Source: an uncultured Oscillospiraceae bacterium
GTDB lineage: Bacteria; Bacillota; Clostridia; Oscillospirales; Oscillospiraceae
DNA length: 64,000 nucleotides
Assembly: GCA_947623745.1 (NCBI GenBank)
Contig: CANQHN010000009.1
Location: 24,306-88,305, forward strand
Reading direction: 5' to 3'
In this document: positions 42,114-50,322 of the stretch, piece by piece
Position numbering within the stretch: the stretch's first letter is position 1
How the letters are laid out: every line of letters starts with the position of its first letter
Position numbers and translations under genes: made by a program
Notes under the pieces: model-generated
Database searches by the model: none
What the model was told of the DNA's origin: nothing
Seen by the model: only the letters and a program-made list of their open reading frames with translations

Positions 42114-43175
42114 ATGAAATTTTTGCAGAAACGCTCTGTGGCCGTCCTGCTGACGGTGGCCATGATCGTGGCGGCGGTGGGCATCGGCCTGGCGAAAAAA
42201 CCGGGCGGCTCGGTGAGCGCCCCCGTCTCGGACGGCGGGTTGGACCGCTCCCTGTCCACCAGCGGCTACGACCAGTGGATCTGGGACGAGAGTGACAAGC
42301 TGTCCAAGTCCCAGGAGGAGGAGATCTGCCTCTACAACGCCAACTGGCTGCAGCGGTACGACTCCCTGATCGCGGTGGCGGTCGTCAACGGCACCGGCGG
42401 GCAGTCCATCGACAACTACGCCTACGACCTGGGCGAGGAGATCGAGCTGGGCTCCGCCGACGGCATCCTGGTCGTCAACACCTCCGGCCAGAACGCCTAT
42501 CTGGCCGTGGGGCCCGACTACCCCATGACGGACAGCGAGATCACCCGCTATATGGACGAGTACCTCTACTCCCAGGTCCGGGACGGGCGGTACGGCGAGG
42601 GCGTACTGTCCCTGTTCTCCGCCATCAACGGCTACTATGTGGACAACTACGGCCTGGGCTATCTGGACAACGGCGGCGGGCAGTACGCGCCCGCGCCGGA
42701 CGGCGGGATCAGGCTCGGGATGGGCGCCCTGGTGGTGATCCTGATCGTCATTGTGCTGGTGGTGTGTACCCTGGCGGACCAGGCCCGGTATGACGCCTAC
42801 CGCCGGCAGTACTACGGGGTGCTCAATCCCCCGGTGGTGTTCCGGCCCATCCTGTTCTGGCACGGCCCCGGCTATGGCTGGTACCGGCGGCGCTGGGCGC
42901 CGCCTCCCCCGCCGCCCCCCAGAGGGCCCCGGGGCCCCGGTCCGGGCTCCCGTCCGGGCGGCAGTTTTACCGGGTTCAGCGGCCCCCGGGGCGGCAGATC
43001 CGGCAGCCGCGGCGGCGGATTCTCCAGCGGTCCCAGAGGGGGCGGCTTCTCCCGGGGCGGCGGATTTTCCGGCGGTTCCCGGGGAGGCGGGTTCTCCGGG
43101 GGCGGGTTCTCCGGCGGTTCCCGGGGCGGCGGCTTCGGAGGAGGCGGCCGGGGCGGCGGCTTCGGAAGAAGATAA
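42114..43175 (+). CDS. TPM-domain (YgcG-like) membrane protein with Gly/Arg-rich tail
   Basis: 353 residues. A signal-like helix (8-27) is followed by a TPM domain (about 50-185): WIWDESDKLSKSQEEEI, DSLIAVAVVNGTGG, DLGEEIELGSADGILVVN and RYGEGVLSLFSAI. A helix lies at 205-227, then an aromatic, Pro-rich stretch with seven consecutive Pro. The last ~70 residues consist of GG, RGGGF and FSGG repeats. TPM proteins act in envelope or photosystem maintenance; Gly/Arg tails occur in YgcG relatives. It lies 38 bases after the last telA tail repeat and likely belongs to the xpaC-telA cluster. Confidence 0.88.
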   Translation: MKFLQKRSVAVLLTVAMIVAAVGIGLAKKPGGSVSAPVSDGGLDRSLSTSGYDQWIWDESDKLSKSQEEEICLYNANWLQRYDSLIAVAVVNGTGGQSIDNYAYDLGEEIELGSADGILVVNTSGQNAYLAVGPDYPMTDSEITRYMDEYLYSQVRDGRYGEGVLSLFSAINGYYVDNYGLGYLDNGGGQYAPAPDGGIRLGMGALVVILIVIVLVVCTLADQARYDAYRRQYYGVLNPPVVFRPILFWHGPGYGWYRRRWAPPPPPPPRGPRGPGPGSRPGGSFTGFSGPRGGRSGSRGGGFSSGPRGGGFSRGGGFSGGSRGGGFSGGGFSGGSRGGGFGGGGRGGGFGRR

Positions 43176-43181
43176 CAGCAT

Positions 43182-43217
43182 AAAAAGGGGAGGGACCTTC
43201 CGGGCCCTCCTCTTTTT
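43182..43217. terminator. Bidirectional terminator after the TPM gene
   Basis: AAAAAGGGGAGGG and CCCTCCTCTTTTT pair with one wobble-compatible mismatch. It serves the TPM gene (plus) and the EFR1 gene (minus). Confidence 0.85.
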
Positions 43218-43234
43218 GCGCAGTTACATTTTAA

Positions 43235-44068
43235 TTAAATGTAGATGGAGCTCTCCGCCCGGCGGCCGGCGTACTGGTCCTCCAGCTCGTGCTGGTGGTA
43301 CAGGTAGCCCTCGTGGACGAAGGACTTGGCCCCCTTGGGGCACTTTTTCACGCAGGCGCAGCACTTGATGCACTTGCCCGCCACGTTGGACACGTCCGCC
43401 GGGTCGATGGAGCCCATGGGACACAGCCGGGCGCACAGGCCGCACTTCACGCACTTGTCCGGGTCGGTGACCGGCTTGGCCTTCAAGAAGTCCTTGATGG
43501 GCTCCCCGTGGCGGTCCCGGGGGGTGTAGTAGGGCCGGATGGGGTCGCAGCCCGCCACCGCCACCGGCTGGCCGAGCAGGGCGTCCAGGCCCTGCACCTT
43601 GGCGGCGGCCTTTTGGGCCAGCTCCATGGCCAGGGCCATGTCGTCCCCATCGGGGCGGCCCGCCCCCAGGACGGTGGAGAAGGAGTGCTCCCCCACGAAC
43701 GCCCCGGCGGCCAGGGGGACGAACCCGTTGGCGAAAAGCACGTTGCGCAGCTCCATCAGACCGTCGTCAAAATTCCGGTTGCCGTAGAGCACCACCGGCA
43801 CGGCGGGGGTGTTTTGGCCCTTCACCATGTCCCGGACGTAGGGCAGCAGCAGGTTGGGCACCCGGCCGGCGTACACCGGCACGCCAAAGACCACCAGGTC
43901 CTCCGGGCCAAAGGCCAGCTCCCCCGCCCGTGCGGCGGGCAGGTTGAAGGAGAAGCTGCGGTACTCCGCGTCCAAAATCCGGGCCATGTCCCCGGCGATG
44001 GCGGTGACCACCTTCTCGGTGGTGCCGGTGGCGCTGAACCACACGGCGTGGACAGTTCGGATCTTCAT
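43235..44068 (-). CDS. EFR1-family ferredoxin (flavodoxin-like plus two 4Fe-4S sites)
   Basis: 277 residues from ATG 44068 (AGGAAG eight bases upstream). The N-terminal flavodoxin-like fold has the FMN phosphate loop FSATGTTEKV (about 12-21), VVFGVPVYAGRVP and VVLYGNRNFDD. The C-terminal 2[4Fe-4S] ferredoxin has CVKCGLCARLCP and CIKCCACVKKCP. It is a soluble electron carrier or reductase of clostridial anaerobes; its partner is unknown. Last gene of the minus-strand run that starts with ruvX, 34 bases after the ABM gene. Confidence 0.93.
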   Translation of the reverse strand: MKIRTVHAVWFSATGTTEKVVTAIAGDMARILDAEYRSFSFNLPAARAGELAFGPEDLVVFGVPVYAGRVPNLLLPYVRDMVKGQNTPAVPVVLYGNRNFDDGLMELRNVLFANGFVPLAAGAFVGEHSFSTVLGAGRPDGDDMALAMELAQKAAAKVQGLDALLGQPVAVAGCDPIRPYYTPRDRHGEPIKDFLKAKPVTDPDKCVKCGLCARLCPMGSIDPADVSNVAGKCIKCCACVKKCPKGAKSFVHEGYLYHQHELEDQYAGRRAESSIYI

Positions 44069-44102
44069 GCTCAAATCTTCCTAAACTGGGCAGACCGCGG
44101 CC

Positions 44103-44387
44103 TTACCCCTCGTAGCGCTCCAGCTTGGTGTCCAGGACGTATTTGTCCTTGGCGGCCCGGACGAGGGCCATGTGGGGCTGCTCCAGGTGGGCCTGCTGGG
44201 CGTCGGGATCGGTCCACTTCTCCACCAGCAGCACCTTGTCGGCGTCGTCCGCCTGACAGAAGTAGTCGTACTGGAGACAGCCCGCCTCCTGCCGGACGGT
44301 GCCCTGGACCTGGGGCGTGACCACCTCGCGCAGGAACTGGTCCCGGGCGCCGGGCTTCATGGTGTAGGTAACGTTCAGTACCAGCAT
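44103..44387 (-). CDS. Antibiotic biosynthesis monooxygenase-domain protein
   Basis: 94 residues. Ferredoxin-like ABM fold: LVLNVTYTMKPGARDQFLREV, then EAGCLQYDYFCQADDADKVLLVEKW, then a helix with QAHLEQPHM, the usual conserved His position, and a closing strand. YgiN-type proteins of this family oxidise quinols or degrade small aromatic compounds without metal or cofactor. In an anaerobe the role may be detoxification of quinones or oxygen products (inference). GGAGGTGTG precedes the ATG. Confidence 0.9.
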   Translation of the reverse strand: MLVLNVTYTMKPGARDQFLREVVTPQVQGTVRQEAGCLQYDYFCQADDADKVLLVEKWTDPDAQQAHLEQPHMALVRAAKDKYVLDTKLERYEG

Positions 44388-44411
44388 GGGAACACACCTC
44401 CGAAGAAATTG

Positions 44412-44732
44412 TTACTTTTTCCGCTTTTTCTTGGCCTTTTTCGCGCCGCCGGCGGGCTTGGGGTCCTGGGGGATCTCCGTGGCCTTGGGCTCCCGCAGCG
44501 TGGCCCCGCAGTAGGGGCAGCGGTACGGGATGGGGCCCCGGATCTCCGACAGGGACGAGCCGCAGCTGGGGCAGCGGTAGAACAGGGACATGATCACAGG
44601 CCCGAGGAGCATACACGCGGCGGCGACGGCGACCACCCATTTCGGCATCTCCCTGCGGGTGGAGATGAAGGCGAGCAGCCCGCCCACGCCCAGCAGGATC
44701 CACATGATCGTCCGGCTGTTTCGATAGTTCAT
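44412..44732 (-). CDS. Membrane protein with a zinc ribbon
   Basis: 106 residues from ATG 44732, which overlaps the ruvX stop by four bases. Two short helices (about 9-22 and 30-50), then a four-Cys zinc ribbon RCPSCGSSLSEI..YRCPYCGA and a Lys-rich tail (GGAKKAKKKRKK). The function is unknown. The ribbon faces the cytoplasm if the basic tail does. Translation is coupled to ruvX. Confidence 0.85.
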   Translation of the reverse strand: MNYRNSRTIMWILLGVGGLLAFISTRREMPKWVVAVAAACMLLGPVIMSLFYRCPSCGSSLSEIRGPIPYRCPYCGATLREPKATEIPQDPKPAGGAKKAKKKRKK

Positions 44733-45157
44733 TTCGATTCCCCCTTGATACGAAGATGGTCCAGGTAGCCCTCCAGGATGAGGGAGGCGGCCACGGCGTC
44801 CACCGTTTTCTTGCGCTTTTTGGCGTTTTTCCCCGCCTCGGACAAAATGCGGTGGGCGTCCACGGTGGTGCGCCGCTCGTCCCACAGGACCACGGGCAGG
44901 CCGGCGGCCCGCTCCACCCGGGCGGCGAAATCCCGGCACAGGGCCGCCCTGGGGCCCTCGGTACCGTCCATGTTCCGGGGCAGGCCCATCACCAGCCGCT
45001 CCGCCCGGTGTTCCCCGGCCAGCCGGGCCAGCTGGGCCAGCACCTGTTCCGGGTCCCGGCTGTGGATGGTGGTGGTGAAGCCGGTCAGAAACCCGGCCGC
45101 GTCGGACACGGCGACGCCGGTGTGGGCGTCCCCGTAGTCGATGGCCATCACGCGCAT
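44729..45157 (-). CDS. ruvX: RuvX/YqgF-family Holliday junction resolvase-like nuclease
   Basis: 142 residues, usual size. RNase H-like fold with catalytic Asp in MAIDYGDAHTGVAVSD, LVMGLPRNMDGTEG, the Glu in LWDERRTTVDAHR, and DAVAASLILEGYLD at the end. YqgF is implicated in pre-16S rRNA processing and possibly recombination. In many Firmicutes it is encoded with ireB and alaS; here ireB is 11.5 kb away. First gene of the minus-strand run. Confidence 0.96.
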   Translation of the reverse strand: MRVMAIDYGDAHTGVAVSDAAGFLTGFTTTIHSRDPEQVLAQLARLAGEHRAERLVMGLPRNMDGTEGPRAALCRDFAARVERAAGLPVVLWDERRTTVDAHRILSEAGKNAKKRKKTVDAVAASLILEGYLDHLRIKGESK

Positions 45158-45233
45158 GGCCCAGCCCCCTTCCTTTGTAACAGTATCATACTAGAAACCG
45201 CGAAAAAAAACAAGATACCCGCCCAAATTTCTC

Positions 45234-45262
45234 TTGACGGCGGGTGCGGGATGTGGTATAGT
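45234..45262 (+). promoter_or_regulatory. Promoter of the rpmG-secE-nusG-rplKA operon
   Basis: TTGACG (45234-45239) and TATAGT (45257-45262) with 17 bases between and an extended TGTGG. It leaves a ~260-base leader before rpmG. Confidence 0.75.
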
Positions 45263-45416
45263 AGCCATACCTGTGAAAAGGGCTTTCTTTTCCTGCGCAT
45301 TTTTACGGTGTATGCCCAGGAACCCTTCCCCCGGACTACGGGCCACAGGGAGGCAATTGCCGAGTCCAACCGTACAAACAGGGCGCCTCTGCGCGCCTAT
45401 CAGGACGCTGGATTTG

Positions 45417-45446
45417 GCCGGAAAGCCGTATCCGGCGTTTTTCTTT
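45417..45446 (+). terminator. Candidate attenuator in the rpmG leader
   Basis: GCCGGA and TCCGGC around an 8-base loop, followed by GTTTTTCTTT, 80 bases before rpmG. A terminator inside a leader suggests transcription attenuation; further hairpins (for example GGGCC/GGCCC at about 45481-45500) follow. No gene lies in 45158-45527. Confidence 0.5.
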
Positions 45447-45527
45447 GCAGAAAAACACCGCCGCGCGGTTTCCAAAAAGCGGGCCGTTACCGGGTGGCCC
45501 GCCAATCTAAAAGGAGGTGCCGAACAG

Positions 45528-45695
45528 ATGGCAAGCAAGGCCGGCGCTCGCATCAAGATCACCCTGCGGTGTTCCGAGTGCAAGCAGAGAAACTACGTCA
45601 CCAAGAAGAACAAGAAGAATACCCCTGACCGCCTGGAGCTGAACAAGTACTGCCCCTTCTGCAGGAAGCATACCGTTCATAACGAGACGAAGTGA
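45528..45695 (+). CDS. rpmG: Ribosomal protein L33
   Basis: 55 residues from ATG 45528 with AAAGGAGGTG upstream. [24 protein letters not shown] and [14 protein letters not shown] keep both CxxC pairs, so it is the zinc-binding (C+) form. Located before secE as in many Firmicutes. The C+ form implies a zinc-independent paralogue may exist elsewhere; none is in the window. Confidence 0.97.
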   Translation: MASKAGARIKITLRCSECKQRNYVTKKNKKNTPDRLELNKYCPFCRKHTVHNETK

Positions 45696-45722
45696 CCGTA
45701 AGAAAGTGGGGTAAAGCAAAAG

Positions 45723-46001
45723 ATGGCTGACAACGAAAAGAAGGAGAAGGCCGTAGAGGCCGCCTCCAAGGACAAGAAGACCGAGAAGAAGGACAAAAAG
45801 CCCGGCATCTTCGAGCGCGTTGCCCGCTGGCTGCGCGAGCTCAAGAGCGAGCTGAAAAAGGTCCAGTGGCCCACCGCCAAGCAGACGGTCAACAACACGG
45901 TCATCGTGATCATCTGCGTCATCGTCGTGGGCATTTTCATCTGGCTGTTCGACTTTGTCGCCGGCGGCCTGATCCAGGCCCTGATCGGACTGGTGAGCTA
46001 G
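45723..46001 (+). CDS. secE: Preprotein translocase subunit SecE
   Basis: 92 residues. A Lys/Glu-rich N-terminal extension (about 30 residues) precedes the core amphipathic helix with RELKSELKKVQWPTAKQT, the SecE signature, and one membrane helix (NTVIVIICVIVVGIFIWLF). It clamps SecY in the Sec channel. Classic order secE-nusG-rplK-rplA follows. Confidence 0.97.
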   Translation: MADNEKKEKAVEAASKDKKTEKKDKKPGIFERVARWLRELKSELKKVQWPTAKQTVNNTVIVIICVIVVGIFIWLFDFVAGGLIQALIGLVS

Positions 46002-46011
46002 GAGTAGAGAC

Positions 46012-46536
46012 ATGGCTGACAATGCGCAGTGGTATGTGGTCCACACCTATTCCGGGTATGAGAACACGGTAAAGGCCACCATTGAGAAGTATGTCGAAAA
46101 CCGCGGGCTCCAGGACCTGATCCACGAGATCAGCATCCCCCTGGAGACCGTCACCGAGATCACGGACAACGGCCCCAAGGAGATCGAGCGCAAGGTATTC
46201 CCCGGCTATGTGCTGGTGAAGATGGTGATGACCGACGAGACCTGGCACATCGTGCGCAACATCCGCGGCGTCACCGGTTTTCTGGGCGAGGGCAACAAGG
46301 CGATTCCCCTGTCGGAGAGCGACATTGACGCCCTGGGCGTGGAGAAGCGCGAGGTCGTCGTGGGCTATCAGGAGGGCGACACCGTGAAGATCACCGACGG
46401 CGCCCTGGAGTCCTTCCTGGGTACCGTGGAGGAGATCGACCTGGAGCACGGAAAGGTGCGGGTGGTTGTGTCCATGTTCGGACGCGAGACCCCCGTGGAG
46501 CTGGAGCTGGACCAGGTGGAACCCGCCAACAACTAA
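46012..46536 (+). CDS. nusG: Transcription termination/antitermination factor NusG
   Basis: 174 residues. The NGN domain starts QWYVVHTYSGYENTVKATIE and contains FPGYVLVKMVMTDETWH and VRNIRGVTGFLG. The KOW domain carries GDTVKITDGALESFLGTVEE and FGRETPVELELDQVE. It binds RNA polymerase and couples to ribosomes or pause sites. It lies 10 bases after secE. Confidence 0.98.
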   Translation: MADNAQWYVVHTYSGYENTVKATIEKYVENRGLQDLIHEISIPLETVTEITDNGPKEIERKVFPGYVLVKMVMTDETWHIVRNIRGVTGFLGEGNKAIPLSESDIDALGVEKREVVVGYQEGDTVKITDGALESFLGTVEEIDLEHGKVRVVVSMFGRETPVELELDQVEPANN

Positions 46537-46583
46537 GCAGCAAGGGCGCCGTTAAGGCGCACAGCGGCCGCTGGCCGCGCAAA

Positions 46584-46624
46584 GTGGGAGGGACTGCCCA
46601 GGTGCGTCCCGCCAAAATAACCAC
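46584..46624 (+). promoter_or_regulatory. L1-binding autoregulatory leader of rplKA
   Basis: GTGGGAGG at 46584-46591 and the distal CCAAAATAACCAC ending at 46624 can pair GTGG with CCAC and GG with CC, leaving the asymmetric loop by which ribosomal protein L1 recognises its own mRNA. It lies about 24 bases before rplK. Assignment rests on resemblance to leaders known in other Firmicutes. Confidence 0.6.
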
Positions 46625-46647
46625 ATTTCAAATGGAGGTGCTCATTC

Positions 46648-47073
46648 GTGGCACAGAAAGTAACTGGATACGTAAAACTTCAGATCCCCGCCGGCAAGGC
46701 GACGCCGGCTCCCCCCGTCGGCCCCGCTCTGGGCCAGCACGGCGTGAATATCGCCGCCTTCACCAAGGAGTTCAACGAGCGCACCAAGGGCGACGTGGGC
46801 CTGATCATCCCCGTGGTCATCACCGTCTACTCCGACCGCTCCTTCTCCTTCATCACCAAGACCCCCCCCGCGGCCGTCCTCATCAAGAAGGCCTGCAACA
46901 TCGAGTCCGGCTCCGGCGTGCCCAACAAGACCAAGGTGGCCACCATCAGCAAGGAGGACGTCCGCAAGATCGCCGAGACCAAGATGCGCGACCTGAACGC
47001 CGCCAGCATCGAGGCCGCCATGAGCATGATCGCCGGTACTGCCCGCTCCATGGGCGTCGTCGTGGGCGAGTAA
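46648..47073 (+). CDS. rplK: Ribosomal protein L11
   Basis: 141 residues starting at GTG 46648 (AAATGGAGGTG upstream). [27 protein letters not shown] is the conserved N-terminal domain that binds release factors and RelA; the C-terminal rRNA-binding part includes [12 protein letters not shown] and [10 protein letters not shown]. It lies at the GTPase-associated centre. rplA follows 13 bases later. Confidence 0.98.
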   Translation: MAQKVTGYVKLQIPAGKATPAPPVGPALGQHGVNIAAFTKEFNERTKGDVGLIIPVVITVYSDRSFSFITKTPPAAVLIKKACNIESGSGVPNKTKVATISKEDVRKIAETKMRDLNAASIEAAMSMIAGTARSMGVVVGE

Positions 47074-47086
47074 GGAGGGTGTAACA

Positions 47087-47779
47087 ATGTTTAGAGGCAA
47101 GAAATATCAGGACAGCGCCAAGCAGATCGAGAAGAATACCCTGTACGATACCGCCGACGCCATGGCTCTGGTGGTAAAGACCGCCTCCGCCAAGTTCGAC
47201 GAAACCGTGGAGCTGCACGTCAAGCTGGGCGTGGACTCCCGCCACGCCGACCAGCAGGTCCGCGGCGCCGTGGTCCTGCCCCACGGCACCGGCAAGACCC
47301 GCCGGGTGCTGGTGTTCGCCAAGAACGCCAAGGCCGACGAGGCCCGCGCCGCCGGCGCTGACTACGTGGGCGATATGGACCTGGTGGAGAAGATCCAGAA
47401 GGAGAACTGGTTCGACTTCGACGTCGTCGTCGCCACCCCCGACATGATGGGCGTGGTGGGCCGCCTCGGTAAGCTGCTGGGCCCCAAGGGCCTGATGCCC
47501 TCCCCCAAGGCCGGCACCGTGACCCCCAACGTGACCCAGGCCGTCAACGAGATCAAAGCCGGTAAGGTGGAGTACCGTCTGGACAAGACCAACATCATCC
47601 ACTGCCCCATCGGCAAGGTCTCCTTCGGCCCCGAGAAGCTCAGCGAAAACTTCAACACCATCATGGGCGCCATCATCAAGGCCAAGCCCGCCGCCGCCAA
47701 GGGCCAATATATCCGCTCCTGCACCGTGGCCTCCACCATGGGCCCCGGCGTGCGCGTCAACAGCGCCAAGCTTATCTGA
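47087..47779 (+). CDS. rplA: Ribosomal protein L1
   Basis: 230 residues. Domain I opens with [13 protein letters not shown] and [15 protein letters not shown]; domain II has [23 protein letters not shown], the signature; the end [12 protein letters not shown] is standard. It binds the L1 stalk of 23S rRNA and, in excess, its own leader upstream of rplK. The operon ends here; rplJ and rplL do not follow. Confidence 0.98.
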   Translation: MFRGKKYQDSAKQIEKNTLYDTADAMALVVKTASAKFDETVELHVKLGVDSRHADQQVRGAVVLPHGTGKTRRVLVFAKNAKADEARAAGADYVGDMDLVEKIQKENWFDFDVVVATPDMMGVVGRLGKLLGPKGLMPSPKAGTVTPNVTQAVNEIKAGKVEYRLDKTNIIHCPIGKVSFGPEKLSENFNTIMGAIIKAKPAAAKGQYIRSCTVASTMGPGVRVNSAKLI

Positions 47780-47799
47780 GCCAAAATCACATATAAAAA

Positions 47800-47832
47800 A
47801 GACGCCTGCCGTGGGCAGGCGCCTTTTTTATG
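47800..47832 (+). terminator. Terminator of the rplKA operon
   Basis: ACGCCTGCC and GGCAGGCGCC around GTG, followed by TTTTTT. Confidence 0.88.
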
Positions 47833-47839
47833 CCCGGGA

Positions 47840-47868
47840 TGGATTTCTCCGCCCCGGTGTGCTATACT
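47840..47868 (+). promoter_or_regulatory. Promoter of the ProC/ComER-like gene
   Basis: TGGATT (47840-47845), 17 bases, TATACT (47863-47868), 45 bases before the start codon. Confidence 0.55.
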
Positions 47869-47912
47869 GGGGAAAACGAGAGGGATCAACCGCTGAAATG
47901 GAGGAGATGCGG

Positions 47913-48725
47913 ATGAAGGTCGGGGTCATCGGCTATGGCAGCATCGGGAAGGTGGTGCTGGAAAAGCTGGCCCGTTCCGGGGCGGTGGCCCGGGAGGACC
48001 TGTACGTGTCCAACCGGACCTATGAGAAGATCGCCCATCTGGGGGACCTGTGCCGGGTCTGCCGGAGCAGCGGGGCACTGGCGGCCGAGACGGACGTGAT
48101 TTTCCTCTGCGTCCGCCCGGCGGACATCCGGGCGGTGCTGGAGGAGATCGGCCCCGCCGTCCGGGAGGACGCCCTGCTGGTGTCCCTGAACGAGTGCGTG
48201 AGCTTCGCCTCCATGTCCAGGATATTCCCCCACAAGATGGCCAAGGCCATCCCCAACGTGGCAGCGGAGATCGGCCAGTCCCAGACCCTGGTCTGCTACA
48301 ACGCGCTGGCCGGCGAGGGGGACCGGGCGGCGCTGGGGGGCCTGCTGGGGTGCCTGGGCTCTGTCATCGAGCTGCCCGAGGAGGAGCTGGCGATGGGCTC
48401 GGAGCTGGTCAGCTGTATGCCGGGCTTCCTGGGGGCGCTGTTCGACGCCCTGGGCCGGGCCGCGGGGGAGCGCACCTCCATCCCCGAGGGGCAGATTTTG
48501 GAGATGCTGCTGGGCAGCCTGTCCGGGACCGCCGCCCTGATGCGGGAGCGGGGCCTCTCCTTTGTGGACGTGGCCGCCCGGGTGGCCACCAGGGGCGGGA
48601 TGACCGAGGCCGGGGCGGCGGTCCTCGCTGAGCGGTTCCCCGCCGTGGCGGGGGAGATGTTCGACCGGACCACCCGGCGCTATGAGGAGATCGCCCGCCG
48701 CGCCCAGGCGGATTTTCAGCGGTAA
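47913..48725 (+). CDS. Pyrroline-5-carboxylate reductase-family protein (ComER-like)
   Basis: 270 residues from ATG 47913 (GGAGGAG upstream). N-terminal NADP-binding Rossmann fold [18 protein letters not shown], then [24 protein letters not shown] and [13 protein letters not shown]. The helical dimer domain has [14 protein letters not shown] and [13 protein letters not shown], close to ProC's TRGGVTEAG-type block. It may make proline, but the divergence in the middle and the lack of other proline genes fit the ComER subgroup, whose role is unclear. Single-gene unit with its own terminator. Confidence 0.85.
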   Translation: MKVGVIGYGSIGKVVLEKLARSGAVAREDLYVSNRTYEKIAHLGDLCRVCRSSGALAAETDVIFLCVRPADIRAVLEEIGPAVREDALLVSLNECVSFASMSRIFPHKMAKAIPNVAAEIGQSQTLVCYNALAGEGDRAALGGLLGCLGSVIELPEEELAMGSELVSCMPGFLGALFDALGRAAGERTSIPEGQILEMLLGSLSGTAALMRERGLSFVDVAARVATRGGMTEAGAAVLAERFPAVAGEMFDRTTRRYEEIARRAQADFQR

Positions 48726-48733
48726 GCGAGAAA

Positions 48734-48770
48734 ACGGCCGCCTCCGGGGTCCCGGAGGCGGCTTTTTTGC
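48734..48770 (+). terminator. Terminator of the ProC/ComER-like gene
   Basis: GCCGCCTCCGGG and CCCGGAGGCGGC around a 1-3 base loop, followed by TTTTTTGC. Confidence 0.88.
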
Positions 48771-48823
48771 GGGAACAGGTATATCCGAAGGGGAGAGGGG
48801 GCATCTTTCTTTCCGGTCAGCAC

Positions 48824-48852
48824 TTGCCAATCCACCTCCGGCATATTATAAT
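48824..48852 (+). promoter_or_regulatory. murC promoter
   Basis: TTGCCA (48824-48829) and TATAAT (48847-48852) with a 17-base spacer. Confidence 0.75.
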
Positions 48853-48914
48853 ATCGGAAGTTGGGAACAAAACCCGCCGCAGATTCGCGGCGCTGCGACA
48901 TGAGGTGCTTTTTT

Positions 48915-50279
48915 ATGAGCCTGAAGATAGAGTCCTACATCCGGCCCGGCCGCCGGGCCCACCTGGTGGGCATCGGCGGGGTGTCCATGTCCCCCCTGGG
49001 GGAGGTGCTCCACGGCGCCGGGGTGGTGGTCACCGGGTCCGACATGAACGACAGCCCCGTAGTGGCCCACCTGCGCGCCCTGGGCATCCCCGTGACCATC
49101 GGCCACCTGCCGGAGAGCGTGGCCGGGGCGGACTGCGTCATCCGCACCGCCGCCGTCCACGACGACAACCCCGAGATCGCCGCCGCCCGGGCCGCCGGCA
49201 TCCCCGTCTTTGAGCGGGCCCAGGCCTGGGGGGCCATCATGCGGCACTACCGGAACGCCCTGTGCGTGGCCGGGACCCACGGCAAGACCACCACCACCTC
49301 CATGTGCACCCACATCTTCCTGGCCGCCCAGCGGGACCCCGCCGTGATGATCGGCGGCACCCTGCCCATCCTGGGCTGCGGCCACCGGGTGGGCAATGGG
49401 GACACCATCATCGCCGAGTCCTGCGAGTACTGCAACTCCTTCCTCTCCTTCTGCCCCACCGTGGCGGTGATCCTGAACGTGGACGCCGACCACCTGGACT
49501 TCTTCAAGGACCTGGAGGACGTGAAGCGCTCCTTCCGGAAATTCGCCGAACTGGTGCCGGAGCGGGGCTGCGTGGTGGCCGACCTGGACGACGGGAACAC
49601 CATGAACGCCCTGGCCGGGCTGGAGCGAAGAGTGGTCACCTTCGGCCTGGAGCGGGGGGACGTCCACGCGGATGGACTGGTCTACGAGGGCGGCTGCGGC
49701 CGCTTCGACGTGGTGCGCGGCGGGGAGAAGTTCGCCCATGTGGAGCTGTCCGTGCCCGGGGTCCACAACGTGCGCAACGCCCTGGCCGCCTGCGCCGCGT
49801 CCATGGAGCTGGGGGTGCCCGCCTGGGCGGTGGAGGAGGGCCTGCGGGCCTTCCACGGCGCCGGCCGCCGCTTCGAGCACAAGGGGGAGTACAACGGCGC
49901 CCAGGTCTACGACGACTACGCCCACCACCCCCAGGAGCTGCGGGCCCTGCTGACTATGGCCAAAGGCCTGGGCTACAGGCGGGTGATCTGCGCCTTCCAG
50001 CCCCACACCTACTCCCGCACCAAGGAGCTGTTCGGCGACTTCGCCCAGGTGCTCAGGCTGCCCGACGTCACCGTGCTGGCCAAGATCTACGCCGCCCGGG
50101 AGACCGACGATCTGGGGGTGTCCTCCGCGCTGCTTGCAAAGGAAATCCCCGGGGCCGTGTCCTGCGAGAGCCTGGAGGATGTTACCCGGACGCTGAAGGA
50201 GCTGGCCCGGCCAGGGGATCTGGTCCTCACCGTGGGGGCCGGGGACATCTACAAGGCCGGAGAGGCTATGCTCCAGTAA
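48915..50279 (+). CDS. murC: UDP-N-acetylmuramate-L-alanine ligase
   Basis: 454 residues from ATG 48915 (GAGGTG upstream). N-terminal domain HLVGIGGVSMSPLGEVL; central ATPase with P-loop AGTHGKTTTTS, IAESCEY and the metal-site region LNVDADHLDFF. C-terminal domain has RRFEHKGEYNGAQVYDDYAHHPQEL, then FQPHTYSRT. It adds L-Ala to UDP-MurNAc in the cytoplasm, the first peptide step of peptidoglycan synthesis. It is monocistronic, away from other mur genes. Confidence 0.96.
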   Translation: MSLKIESYIRPGRRAHLVGIGGVSMSPLGEVLHGAGVVVTGSDMNDSPVVAHLRALGIPVTIGHLPESVAGADCVIRTAAVHDDNPEIAAARAAGIPVFERAQAWGAIMRHYRNALCVAGTHGKTTTTSMCTHIFLAAQRDPAVMIGGTLPILGCGHRVGNGDTIIAESCEYCNSFLSFCPTVAVILNVDADHLDFFKDLEDVKRSFRKFAELVPERGCVVADLDDGNTMNALAGLERRVVTFGLERGDVHADGLVYEGGCGRFDVVRGGEKFAHVELSVPGVHNVRNALAACAASMELGVPAWAVEEGLRAFHGAGRRFEHKGEYNGAQVYDDYAHHPQELRALLTMAKGLGYRRVICAFQPHTYSRTKELFGDFAQVLRLPDVTVLAKIYAARETDDLGVSSALLAKEIPGAVSCESLEDVTRTLKELARPGDLVLTVGAGDIYKAGEAMLQ

Positions 50280-50283
50280 AAAT

Positions 50284-50322
50284 AAAAACAGCGGCTGTTC
50301 CGGGAACAGCCGCTGTTTTTTA
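50284..50322. terminator. Terminator between murC and the GNAT gene
   Basis: AAAACAGCGGCTGTTCC and GGAACAGCCGCTGTTTT form a 17-bp palindrome with A- and T-rich ends, so it acts on both strands. Confidence 0.92.
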
